Shown here: piece by piece, positions 43,073-50,803 of the stretch
How positions within the stretch are numbered: the stretch's first letter is position 1
How the letters are laid out: every line of letters begins with the position of its first letter
Source of the DNA: Onstottus_B arcticum
GTDB taxonomy: Bacteria > Acidobacteriota > Blastocatellia > UBA7656
Reading direction: 5' to 3'
Length of the DNA stretch: 64,000 bases
Assembly: GCA_038040485.1 (NCBI GenBank)
Contig: JBBPIE010000025.1
Location: forward strand, 44,419 to 108,418
Made by a program: the position numbers and the translations under genes
Notes under the pieces: generated by a model
Seen by the model: the letters and a program-made list of their open reading frames with translations, nothing else
The model's database searches: none
Told to the model about the DNA's origin: nothing

Positions 43073-43506
43073 AGCTTTTTCAAAAGTATCTTAGCAGAAT
43101 CAATCATCAATCGCGCCTTCGTTTCAAGCCTTGCTACAACCCTAGGCGGGGTCTTTCTTGTTATCCTGGTAGCTGGCGTATATCGGGATTCTGGACTCCA
43201 AGCAGCTACTGCAGACCATTCTGCCGAAAACTTTGTCTTAACTCTTTCCTCTTGTCCTGAATAGCTTAGTAATAATCCTAAAGCGTGAGACCTCAGAAAC
43301 AGGTATTTTTGATTTTGATTGAACTCTTTAGTTCCTGAGGGGAATTCAGCCCAACGTAGCGTCCTGCAGATTCTGGCCTTCAACGCGATTTCCACAGCGT
43401 AGCCACAAATATACATTGCACCCTCGTATCTCTTTGACGTAAAGAGGGCCTCAGCGTCTTCGATTCGTTCTCTTGCTAGTTCGCGCAGTTGATTGACTGT
43501 CAGCAC
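43069..43506 (-). CDS. HEPN domain protein
   Basis: A 145-residue protein with the four-helix HEPN pattern: LRELARERIEDAEALFTSKRYEGAMYICGYAVEIALKARICRTL, then KYLFLRSHALGLLLSYSG. HEPN proteins are often RNases or partners of nucleotidyltransferases in toxin-antitoxin and defence systems. A classical Rx4-6H RNase motif is not obvious, so it may be a non-catalytic HEPN. It is the first gene of the AT-rich minus-strand pair and overlaps its partner (ATGA). Confidence 0.8.
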   Translation of the reverse strand: MLTVNQLRELARERIEDAEALFTSKRYEGAMYICGYAVEIALKARICRTLRWAEFPSGTKEFNQNQKYLFLRSHALGLLLSYSGQEERVKTKFSAEWSAVAAWSPESRYTPATRITRKTPPRVVARLETKARLMIDSAKILLKKL

Positions 43507-43578
43507 AAGGCCGTTACATTATCAGGTTGTGACACGAATAGTTAAGAGGAGAGTGGATAACCTGTTACGAGCTTGATT

Positions 43579-44076
43579 ATGAGAGTCCAGATCGTAGTCG
43601 CAGTGTTGACCATCAGTGACTCCCGGTCGCGGGGGGAGAAGAAGGATGAGTCGGGGCCCGCGCTTGTGGCGGAGCTTGAAAAGCTCGGCTGTCGTATCGC
43701 CGCGACCGAGGTCATTTCAGACGGCCGCGAAGCGATTGCCGTGCGGCTTCGGCACTATGCGGACAGCGGCGACGTGAACTTGATCTGCACGACTGGCGGG
43801 ACGGGCTTTGCGCCGCGCGACAACACGCCGGAAGCAACTCGCGATGTCATAGAACGGGAAGCGCCCGGGCTTGCGGAGTTGATGCGCCTCAGGAGCCTAG
43901 ATCAGACGCCTCTTGCGTCGCTCTCGCGCGCGGTCTGCGGCATTCGCGGCCGCACGCTGATCGTCAACTTGCCCGGAAGCGTGCGCGGTGCAGTCCAAAA
44001 CTTCGCAGCGATCCGAAGCTCGATTCCTCATGCCGTTGGGTTACTATCGGATCAATCACCGAAGTGTGCTAAGTAG
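43579..44076 (+). CDS. mogA: Molybdopterin adenylyltransferase (MogA/MoaB family)
   Basis: A 165-residue protein of the MogA/MoaB fold: VAVLTISDSRSRGEKKDESGPAL, ISDGREAI, LICTTGGTGFAPRDNTPEATRDVIEREAPGLAELMR with the conserved TGGTG and Asp, then SRAVCGIRGRTLIVNLPGSVRGAVQNF. It adenylates molybdopterin before metal insertion. ATG 43579 is used rather than the TTG two codons earlier. No other molybdenum-cofactor genes are in the window. Confidence 0.93.
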   Translation: MRVQIVVAVLTISDSRSRGEKKDESGPALVAELEKLGCRIAATEVISDGREAIAVRLRHYADSGDVNLICTTGGTGFAPRDNTPEATRDVIEREAPGLAELMRLRSLDQTPLASLSRAVCGIRGRTLIVNLPGSVRGAVQNFAAIRSSIPHAVGLLSDQSPKCAK

Positions 44077-44197
44077 TCAGTAGCCCGTAGTCAGTAGTCC
44101 GTAGTCAGTGTTTAAGGCGATGGTTTCGACCTTTGAACTACGAACCACGACTTATGAACCACGAACTACGAACTACGAACTACGGACTACGGACTAA
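44075..44197. repeat. Paired heptanucleotide repeat arrays between mogA and hslO (inverted)
   Basis: Left array 44075-44109: five consecutive heptads (AGTCAGT, AGCCCGT and AGTCCGT types). Right array 44135-44197: nine consecutive heptads, mostly GAACTAC, GAACCAC and GGACTAC. Units on the right are approximate reverse complements of those on the left. The last heptad provides the A of the hslO ATG (44197). Confidence 0.8.
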
Positions 44198-45135
44198 TGA
44201 CTGACCAACTAATTCACGCGACGGCCGCTGACAACCAACTGCGATGTGTTGCTGCTGTGACCACGAATCTGGTCGGCGAAGCATGCCGCCGTCATCGAAC
44301 GTTCCCGACCGCGTCAGTAGCGCTTGGGCGAACGCTCACCGGCGGGTTGCTTCTCGGAAGCGGGCTCAAAGACCTAGAGAAGATAACGGTCCATTTTCAT
44401 TGTGACGGTCCAATCGGCAACATCATCACGCAGGCGGACCCGCGCGGGAACGTCCGCGGCTACGTCACCAACCCCGAAGCCGATGCGACCGCAATGAACC
44501 CCCAGGGCAAGTTCGACGTGCGCGCGGTCGTGGGCGGTGGAACACTTTACGTCACCCGCGACGCCGGCTTCGAGATCGGATTGTTGAAGGAGGCGTATCG
44601 GGGCTCGGTCCCGATTGTTTCGGGGGAGATCGGCGAAGACCTCGCCTACTATCTGGCGAAGTCCGAGCAGATCAACTCGGCGGTGGGGATCGGCGTTTTG
44701 ATGACGGTAGACCAATCTCCGGACGGCCACGACCACGAGCCTGAGTTTTCGCTCGACCGGCTGCGCGTAGCCGCGGCGGGAGGGTTTATCGTTCAAGTGC
44801 TGCCGGACGCCGAAGAAGGCCTGATTGCTCGAGTCGAGCGCAACATTGAGCGAGCACCGTACTCGACCGAGATGATTCGCGGAGGACTCACACCAGTCGA
44901 GATGCTGGAAACGATAATCGGCGAGATGGGCTTGAACCTGCTCGAAGAACAGGAACCGCGCTTTGTCTGTCAGTGTTCGCGCGCGCGAGCGTTGCTGATC
45001 ATCTCGGCGCTCGGCCGCGAAGAGGTTGAAGATATGCTCGAGAAGGACAACGGCGCGGAATTGACTTGTCACTTCTGCAGCGAGTTGTATCAGCTTGACG
45101 CCGGTGACTTGCGAGACATTCTCGCTCAGCCCTGA
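44197..45135 (+). CDS. hslO: Hsp33 redox-regulated chaperonin
   Basis: A 312-residue Hsp33. N-terminal domain: FPTASVALGRTLTGGLLLGSGLKD, NIITQADPRGNVRGYVTNP. The C-terminal redox switch has Cys258-x-Cys260 and Cys291-x-x-Cys294 (CQC and CHFC), which bind zinc when reduced. On oxidation the protein becomes an ATP-independent holdase. The leader consists almost wholly of heptanucleotide repeats that run up to the start codon. Confidence 0.96.
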   Translation: MTDQLIHATAADNQLRCVAAVTTNLVGEACRRHRTFPTASVALGRTLTGGLLLGSGLKDLEKITVHFHCDGPIGNIITQADPRGNVRGYVTNPEADATAMNPQGKFDVRAVVGGGTLYVTRDAGFEIGLLKEAYRGSVPIVSGEIGEDLAYYLAKSEQINSAVGIGVLMTVDQSPDGHDHEPEFSLDRLRVAAAGGFIVQVLPDAEEGLIARVERNIERAPYSTEMIRGGLTPVEMLETIIGEMGLNLLEEQEPRFVCQCSRARALLIISALGREEVEDMLEKDNGAELTCHFCSELYQLDAGDLRDILAQP

Positions 45136-45146
45136 CCCAGGGGCGC

Positions 45147-45860
45147 TCACCTCATAGCTCTCAGGAGCTGGCCAATCCGCCTCTGAAGATTGCGGTAGAT
45201 AATGTCGATCGGCTGGGTCGCGTCGATGACCTCAAAGCCGTAGGTGTCCACCATCGAGTCGAACACCGAGAGCATTCTCGTTTGGTACTCGCGAAAGCTG
45301 TCGAACAGGTCGGCCCCGAGGTGCATGTCCATTCCCGACTCCCAATAGTCGAATCCCGCCGGACTCCTCAACACTCGCGGGATCAAATCCTTCACGTCTC
45401 CGCGCATATAAAAAACAGCGTCGGGTTTGAGGGCCAATCCGTAAAACGATTTCACCCAGTCAGCATCAAGCCCGCGTACGATAGCCCGCGCGATCAGCGA
45501 GTAGATGTAGCGATCGGTCAGGACAATAAAGCCGGCGCGCAACGCCGGAATCATCTCGTTTTCGAGCCGGTCGGCGAAGTCGGTCGCGTAAAACAAAGTC
45601 AACGAGATCGGACCCAGCGTGATACCGGCCTTCGCCTGTTTTATTCCTCTTCCGGCGAGCGCCGAGCGAGTCATCCCCGTATCGAGTACAGCGTGGCCGT
45701 TGGACTCGAGCCACGGCTTGAGCATCGCGACTTGCGTGGAACGCCCGATGCCATCGGACCCTTCGATGACGATCAAGCGGCCGCGCAGTTCGCCGCGATC
45801 GACGTCCGGTAAGCCCTCGCCGTAAAACTCGAACTTGTGATCGGCTATGTTCTCTGCCAC
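45147..45860 (-). CDS. Thymidylate kinase-like protein, paralogue B (P-loop Lys to Arg)
   Basis: A 237-residue thymidylate kinase homologue: RLIVIEGSDGIGRSTQVAMLKPWLE, LTLFYATDFADRLENEMIPALRAGFIVLTDRYIYS. The P-loop consensus GxxxxGK(S/T) reads GSDGIGRS, with Arg40 (45741-45743) in place of Lys. The DRY motif is kept. It lies 10 bases after the stop of a clear paralogue on the same strand. It may be a partner subunit or a diverged kinase. A true dTMP kinase role is less likely than for the upstream copy. Confidence 0.82.
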   Translation of the reverse strand: MAENIADHKFEFYGEGLPDVDRGELRGRLIVIEGSDGIGRSTQVAMLKPWLESNGHAVLDTGMTRSALAGRGIKQAKAGITLGPISLTLFYATDFADRLENEMIPALRAGFIVLTDRYIYSLIARAIVRGLDADWVKSFYGLALKPDAVFYMRGDVKDLIPRVLRSPAGFDYWESGMDMHLGADLFDSFREYQTRMLSVFDSMVDTYGFEVIDATQPIDIIYRNLQRRIGQLLRAMR

Positions 45861-45870
45861 TCGAAGCTCC

Positions 45871-46563
45871 TCAGAACTCCACCATTGGAAGCGGATGCTT
45901 GGGTACGTCGCGAAGCTCGCGTTCGACTATCGAGCGGACTTCGTTCTGCTGTTCTTCGATCGAACCCGTCGCATCGATGACGGTCAAGTTGAACTCGTCG
46001 ATCATCCCCTCGTATCGGTCGCGAATCCGTCCCTGGAACAACTTGAAACTCTCTTCGATGTCGTCGCTCAACCCCAGGTCCATTCCGGCTTCGTAGTGTT
46101 TCAAGCCAGCGCGAGCGCCGAGTATTCGCTTGAGTGAAACCTCCAGCGGGACGCGAAAGTAGAACGCGATTGTCGGCTTGACCGCAAACCTGTAGAGCTC
46201 GCGCACCCAACGAGGGCTTACGCCGCGCGCGGCGTCGCGAGCAAACGCAGTGTAGATGTAGCGGTCGGCCAGAACGATCGCCCCGGCCTTGAGCGGAGGG
46301 ATGATGTGACGCTCGATCCGGTCTGCGAGGTCGGTCGCGTGAATCAGCGAGAAGGTCGTCGGCGTCAGCATCTGCTTTTTCTTGCCGCGCCGAGTCGTCT
46401 CTCTTACCAGCGGCGAGGAATTCCACTCGCTGAAAAAGACCATATAGCCTTCGCGCCTCAGCCATTGTTGCAGTAAGCTAAGCTGTGTGGATTTGCCCGA
46501 TCCGTCGATGCCCTCGACGATAAACAGCTTACCGGGAAACTCGTGGTCGCCGTACATTGGCAT
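45871..46563 (-). CDS. Thymidylate kinase-like protein, paralogue A
   Basis: A 230-residue protein with intact P-loop FIVEGIDGSGKSTQLSLL, then THATDLADRIERHIIPPLKAGAIVLADRYIYTAF in variant form (IHATDLADR, DRYIYT). The start is one of two in-frame ATGs, 46563 or 46557; longer extensions would overlap the divergent thioredoxin gene. The family phosphorylates dTMP to dTDP. The stretch RRGKKKQMLTPTTFSL differs from E. coli Tmk, so another nucleoside monophosphate cannot be excluded. Paralogue B follows directly. Confidence 0.87.
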   Translation of the reverse strand: MPMYGDHEFPGKLFIVEGIDGSGKSTQLSLLQQWLRREGYMVFFSEWNSSPLVRETTRRGKKKQMLTPTTFSLIHATDLADRIERHIIPPLKAGAIVLADRYIYTAFARDAARGVSPRWVRELYRFAVKPTIAFYFRVPLEVSLKRILGARAGLKHYEAGMDLGLSDDIEESFKLFQGRIRDRYEGMIDEFNLTVIDATGSIEEQQNEVRSIVERELRDVPKHPLPMVEF

Positions 46564-46606
46564 ACAGGCGAAGTATAAACAAACAAGGAAGCAGGGCCAA
46601 ACAGTT

Positions 46607-47266
46607 ATGCGTCGACTGGCCGCTCTGATGCTGGTGCTTCTGGTGATGGCATCCGGGCTCGTGGTTTGCGCGGCCGGCGGCGGAGAACCGACCTCAGCGC
46701 CAGCCGCAGCAGCGGCGGCCGCCGAAGATGAGAAACCCGAGCTCGCTCCAATCGTCGAGCGCAAGATCGAGTTCTTTGACTTCACTTACAAGACCACTGA
46801 CGATCGACCCTTCAGTCTGCGGGACTACGCGGCGGGCAAGTCGCTTGTCGTGGTCGAGTACTTCGCCGGCTGGTGCAAGAACAGCAACCGCAACGGCCAC
46901 GTAATGGAAAGGCTGTGGACCAGGTATCGCGATCGCGGCCTCGGCGTGGTTGGCGTAGCCGAATACTCCGACCCGGATGAACTTCGCATACACATCAACC
47001 GAATAGGAATCGACTATCCCGTGGTCGTCGAGACAAAGAACCGGTGGGACCGGAAGGACTCGACTCACTTCAAGTATCGGCGCGCTGTCGGCGACAAGCG
47101 CAAGTGGGGCACGCCGTTCTATGTGATTATTGAAGCGCGCGACATCGAGCCGCCTTCTGAGAAATCGCCATTGGCTCGTCGGGTCTTCACGGTGTCAGGT
47201 GAGATGGTTGAATCGGAAGCAGAGCAGTTCATCGAGCAAAGACTCACGCGCGGGGCGGGGAAGTGA
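46607..47266 (+). CDS. Secreted thioredoxin-like protein with single active-site Cys
   Basis: A 219-residue protein. The signal sequence RLAALMLVLLVMASGLVVCAAGG may be a lipoprotein signal (VVCAAGG is an imperfect lipobox). An Ala-rich linker precedes the domain. The thioredoxin/TlpA-like fold has FFDFTYKTTDDRPFSLRDYAAGKSLVVVEYFAGWCKNSNRNG, with the CxxC second Cys replaced (CKNS), and later a WGTPFYVII cis-Pro region. It may act in envelope redox or cofactor handling without a normal disulfide cycle. It is divergent from the thymidylate kinase pair, 43 bases away. Confidence 0.8.
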   Translation: MRRLAALMLVLLVMASGLVVCAAGGGEPTSAPAAAAAAAEDEKPELAPIVERKIEFFDFTYKTTDDRPFSLRDYAAGKSLVVVEYFAGWCKNSNRNGHVMERLWTRYRDRGLGVVGVAEYSDPDELRIHINRIGIDYPVVVETKNRWDRKDSTHFKYRRAVGDKRKWGTPFYVIIEARDIEPPSEKSPLARRVFTVSGEMVESEAEQFIEQRLTRGAGK

Positions 47267-47269
47267 ACA

Positions 47270-47307
47270 GAGGATTGAGGATTGAGGATTGAGGATTGAG
47301 GATTGAG
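47270..47307. repeat. Heptanucleotide tandem repeat (GAGGATT)5
   Basis: Five exact copies of GAGGATT (47270-47304) plus GAG, directly after the stop of the thioredoxin-like gene and just before the stop of the convergent AI-2E transporter gene. This is the only single-arm array among the four heptad loci. Confidence 0.9.
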
Positions 47308-47315
47308 ATCCCCTG

Positions 47316-48557
47316 TCAATCGCCGGGGACATTCGAGGCTGACGGCGAGAGTTCAATCGCGGGTTCGGTGGCGGGGGGACCGGGCACGCCTACGGCGCGA
47401 AGGTTCTCCAAGCCTCGATGCGCGAGGTAGTGGTTGTAGACTACGATTATCAATCCGACACATGGGATCGCGAGAAAAATACCCACCAGCCCCGCGATCT
47501 CGGCCCCGGCAAGGATCGCGATAATGACTACGAGCGGATGCATATGGATCCCCTGCCCGACTATTCGAGGATAGATCACGTAGTCTTGCACGATGCGAAG
47601 TACAATCAGGAACAATGCGACGATCATCGCGCTCTTGAACGACACTGTCATCGCAAGTCCGACGGCGATGCACCCCGAGATCAGCGGGCCTATCAGCGGA
47701 ATGAACTCCAACAGCCCAGCTACGAATCCAACCACGCCGGCGTAAGGGGCGCCGATTATCCCGAGACCAATCGTGACCAGCGCGCCAATCTCCGCACACG
47801 CTATGACCTGCGCGCGCGTGTACGCCGCCATCGTCCGGCTGACGTCTCGCAAGAGCCAATGGAGGCGTCTTCGCAGCCGTTCGCTTGAAACAAGCTTGAC
47901 GACCGTCCCCTCGAACGACTCCGCGTCTCGGAGCAAGAAAAAGGAAAGCACCGGAACCAGGATCAGCCAAGGTAAATACTTCAGATAGCCCAGCAGCACC
48001 GGGATGAAGGTCTCCACTTGTGCGAGGAGTCCGAGCGCCATGTCTGACGTGCGCTCGGTCAAGTACCCTCGCCACTGCTGCGGGAGCTTCAGGTGGCGCA
48101 TCCAACTGTTCGCGCCGTTGACAAGATTGTTCGCGGCATCCGAGCCCGACTTGACGTAGCCCGGCATGCTCCTTGTCAACTCGGTGACTTGTTCCCAAAG
48201 CCGCGGACCAAGCCATCGGACCAAGACAAACAAGGAGACGCCAATGATCAAGTAGACCAGCGCGATTGCTACGCTGCGCGGCACCTTGACCTCGCGCCGC
48301 CCCAGATAGAGTGGCTGCTCTAACAGCTTGACTATCGGGGCGATCAGGTAGCAGAAGAAAATCGAGAGCACCACCAGCAGCAGCAGCGTCCTGATCTGGT
48401 AGACTAGCCAGGCCGCAATCAGAAGACCAACTATGACGAACAGCACCCGGACAATGACGATGGTCCAGACGCGGCTCAACTCATGCTTTTCGCGCGATTT
48501 GCTCTTCAACCCTCGACTCTCACTAACGGGGCTTTCCGAATGGACGCAGTATATCAC
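47316..48557 (-). CDS. AI-2E family transporter
   Basis: A 413-residue membrane protein of the TqsA/YdiK/AI-2E family: eight or so membrane segments, first at ~31-80, TLLLLVVLSIFFCYLIAPIVKLLEQP, and the family core PWLILVPVLSFFLLRDAESF, AQVIACAEIGALVTIGLGIIGAPYAGVVGFVAGLLEFIPLIGPLIS, with DYVIYPRIVGQGIHMHPLVVIIAILAG. Members export diverse small molecules or ions; AI-2 transport is only one example. The start is a GTG at 48557 with no better alternative seen. Confidence 0.92.
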   Translation of the reverse strand: MIYCVHSESPVSESRGLKSKSREKHELSRVWTIVIVRVLFVIVGLLIAAWLVYQIRTLLLLVVLSIFFCYLIAPIVKLLEQPLYLGRREVKVPRSVAIALVYLIIGVSLFVLVRWLGPRLWEQVTELTRSMPGYVKSGSDAANNLVNGANSWMRHLKLPQQWRGYLTERTSDMALGLLAQVETFIPVLLGYLKYLPWLILVPVLSFFLLRDAESFEGTVVKLVSSERLRRRLHWLLRDVSRTMAAYTRAQVIACAEIGALVTIGLGIIGAPYAGVVGFVAGLLEFIPLIGPLISGCIAVGLAMTVSFKSAMIVALFLIVLRIVQDYVIYPRIVGQGIHMHPLVVIIAILAGAEIAGLVGIFLAIPCVGLIIVVYNHYLAHRGLENLRAVGVPGPPATEPAIELSPSASNVPGD

Positions 48558-48602
48558 ATCAAATTCGAGCGTGAAGGCTGGGCTTCTGGGTGATGGGTCA
48601 GC

Positions 48603-48685
48603 TTGAGTTCAGAGTTCAAGCTTCACCTTGCTTCCATCACGTTCAACGGCTCAAGTGCACGCTGAAGCTTAAACTCTGAACTCAA
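48603..48685. repeat. 23-bp inverted repeat built of heptads
   Basis: Arms 48603-48625 and 48663-48685 are inverted copies with one mismatch (core GAGTTCAGAGTT / AACTCTGAACTC), spaced by 37 bases. The arms are composed of heptad-like units (TTGAGTT, CAGAGTT), so this belongs to the same repeat class as the loci near 41.7, 44.1 and 47.3 kb. It lies between the AI-2E transporter start and the S41 protease stop. Confidence 0.8.
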
Positions 48686-48703
48686 ACGGACGTGCCGAAA
48701 ATC

Positions 48704-48731
48704 AAAAAGGCCCGGACGCTGGGTCCGAGCC
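48704..48731 (-). terminator. Intrinsic terminator of the S41 protease gene
   Basis: Read on the minus strand, GGCTCGGAC (48731-48723) and GTCCGGGCC (48717-48709) form a 9-bp stem (one G-U) with a 5-base loop, followed at once by TTTTTG (48708-48703) and further T-rich sequence. It is ~37 bases past the protease stop. Confidence 0.88.
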
Positions 48732-48768
48732 TCATTAATCGAGCAGTACTTCGAGGTCAACCTCTATG

Positions 48769-50424
48769 TCAGTTGCGGCGGACATCCGAGCCTCGAGAGG
48801 ACGCGCGCATCCGGCGGATGTCCTCAACCAGAGCCTTCGCGCTGGGCAGCTCCTGGATCGCTCGCTGAAGCTGCACGTCTCCCGCCGCAAGCGCCCCGCG
48901 AGCCACCTCTTGACCATAGGCCGCCGTCACCACTTCGAAGCGAATCTGGCGCTTGAGCCAGTCCGCGTCTTTTTCCAGTCGCGTCTCGTCCGCCTTCACA
49001 TCTTTGTTATCGCGAAGGTAGTTCTTGAATGCGGCTAACACCTTGTCGTTGATCTGATACTCGCTAGAGGTCAGGCGATGACCGTGCTCGGCGGCGCGAT
49101 CGATCCTGAACTCGGGCAAGCCGGATATCTGCCCGCTAACCAGACTCCTTACGAACTGGAAAGTCAGATCGCCCCACGTCCGCTGAAGCTCCAGCTCGGT
49201 CGCAGGAAACTTAACCGCAACATCGGGCGCGATTCCGCCGCCGCCGTATACCGCCCGGCCCGTGTCGGTTCGTTTCTCTTCCTGGGGGCGCTCCGTTTCT
49301 TTGTCTCCCCTCCTCAGGTAGTAGTCATAGAACGAGCGTCCGCTGTAGTCGCGCTGAATCAAACGCCCGCTGGGCGTATAGAAGTGGCCGGTAGTCAGAG
49401 TCAGACCCGAACCGTCCCTCAGCGGGTACACGCTTTGGACCAGCCCCTTGCCAAAGCTGTTCTCGCCGACGATTCGCGCGCGGTCATGATCCTGGAGCGC
49501 CCCTGCTACGATCTCAGACGCCGACGCCGAACCGCGATTGATCAAAACCACCACCGGATACTCTTCAGGGCTATTGTTGAAAGCTACCTCGTCGCGGTTT
49601 GGAAAGACCGCCGGCCGCCCGCGCATCGACACAATCTTCTGGCCGCGATAGAGAAAGATGTTCGAGATCTTCTTCGCTTGATCAACCAGTCCGCCGCGGT
49701 TGTTCCGCAGATCCAGAATCAGCGAAGTCATTCCCTGGCGCTGCAGGACCTGCATCGCTTCTCTCATTTCATCGCTGGTAGTCGTGTTGAAACCGCGGTC
49801 CAAATTGATATAGCCGACTCCGCTGGCAACCATATAGTAGTTGGTTATCGACGGCAGCGGCACAGCTTCGCGAGTGAACTTGAACTCGATCGGGTCTCGG
49901 ACTCCGGCTCGCGAGACCTTAACCGTGACTGGCGTGCCTTCGGGTCCGAGCAGCTTGTTCGAAACCTGCAGCGAGTTCCACCCTTCAGTTGATTCGCCGT
50001 TGACGCCGACGATCTGATCGCCGTAGCGGACTCCTCCCCGATGAGCCGGCGTCCCGGCGAACGGCGACATGATGTAGACCTTGTTGTTCCGCTGACCTAT
50101 CGTCGAGCCGATGCCGGAGTAACGGCTTCGCTGCTCGTTTTGAAACGATTCCCACTCCTTGCGGTCGAAGTAGTTCGAGTGCGGATCGAGAGTGTGCAGC
50201 ATTCCGAGGATCGCGCCTTTTGTTAGCCTGTCGTAATCGATTTGTCCGGCGTAGTGGTCTTTCGCCACGAGCAGCGCATTCGCAAAGTCGTCCGCCATCT
50301 TTTTTCTGGTGACGATCTCATCGCCGTCCTGACTCGAGAAGCGTTGCGCGGGATGAGCGCCCGCAAACGTCACAGGAATGACGATTGCCGCGACAAGCAA
50401 CCAGTACCGATTCCTCAGTTTCAT
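48769..50424 (-). CDS. S41 family C-terminal processing peptidase
   Basis: A 551-residue protein. Signal peptide at the start (RNRYWLLVAAIVIPVTFAGAHP). The domain before PDZ has GAILGMLHTLDPHSNYFD. The PDZ domain contains YIMSPFAGTPAHRGGVRYGDQIVGVNGES. The catalytic core has LILDLRNNRGGLVDQA, INRGSASASEIVAGALQDHDRARIVGENSFGKGLVQ with the Ser of SASASE and the Lys of FGKG as the Ser-Lys dyad, and FYTPSGRLIQ. It acts in the periplasm on misfolded or C-terminally tagged proteins. A terminator follows on the minus strand. Confidence 0.94.
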   Translation of the reverse strand: MKLRNRYWLLVAAIVIPVTFAGAHPAQRFSSQDGDEIVTRKKMADDFANALLVAKDHYAGQIDYDRLTKGAILGMLHTLDPHSNYFDRKEWESFQNEQRSRYSGIGSTIGQRNNKVYIMSPFAGTPAHRGGVRYGDQIVGVNGESTEGWNSLQVSNKLLGPEGTPVTVKVSRAGVRDPIEFKFTREAVPLPSITNYYMVASGVGYINLDRGFNTTTSDEMREAMQVLQRQGMTSLILDLRNNRGGLVDQAKKISNIFLYRGQKIVSMRGRPAVFPNRDEVAFNNSPEEYPVVVLINRGSASASEIVAGALQDHDRARIVGENSFGKGLVQSVYPLRDGSGLTLTTGHFYTPSGRLIQRDYSGRSFYDYYLRRGDKETERPQEEKRTDTGRAVYGGGGIAPDVAVKFPATELELQRTWGDLTFQFVRSLVSGQISGLPEFRIDRAAEHGHRLTSSEYQINDKVLAAFKNYLRDNKDVKADETRLEKDADWLKRQIRFEVVTAAYGQEVARGALAAGDVQLQRAIQELPSAKALVEDIRRMRASSRGSDVRRN

Positions 50425-50803
50425 TTATTACCTCAGTCTCCGGGCAAACTGGCGACGCCGGCGTTGAGCAGGGGGGCTTCACCGCGAGCGGTCACCTGAA
50501 ACGATCTTACCCGAAAAGAGATTGGCCGGACAACTGTTTGCCTTGGGGAAATACATTTCGGCGGCGAAAACGGCTGAACGAAGTATGCTGGCAGGATGCT
50601 TTCGACTTCGCGAATTCGCTTGCGTCAGCCCCGCCGGTACGATAGAAAGACCGTGATTCAACGATAGACTCCAAACCCGGAATTGACGTTCGTAGTCGCG
50701 CCTTCAGGCGGAAGTTCGTAGGACGGAGTTCCCGCGCGAAGCGGATTAAGAACTTCTCGATGAAGGCTCGGACTGAGATCACTCTCGATAGGAGCGAACC
50801 TAC
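50425..50803. other. Divergent intergenic region with a small hairpin
   Basis: 379 bases between divergent genes. No supportable gene. A compact palindrome CGCC-TTCA-GGCG (50699-50710) lies between two copies of GTTCGTAG (~50689 and ~50714), which resembles a REP-type element. Promoters for both genes are expected here, but none is convincing. Confidence 0.4.

Noticed and set aside
44075..44197. A CRISPR array, from the repeated short units.
   Set aside because: Units are 7 bases without spacers, and there are no cas genes.
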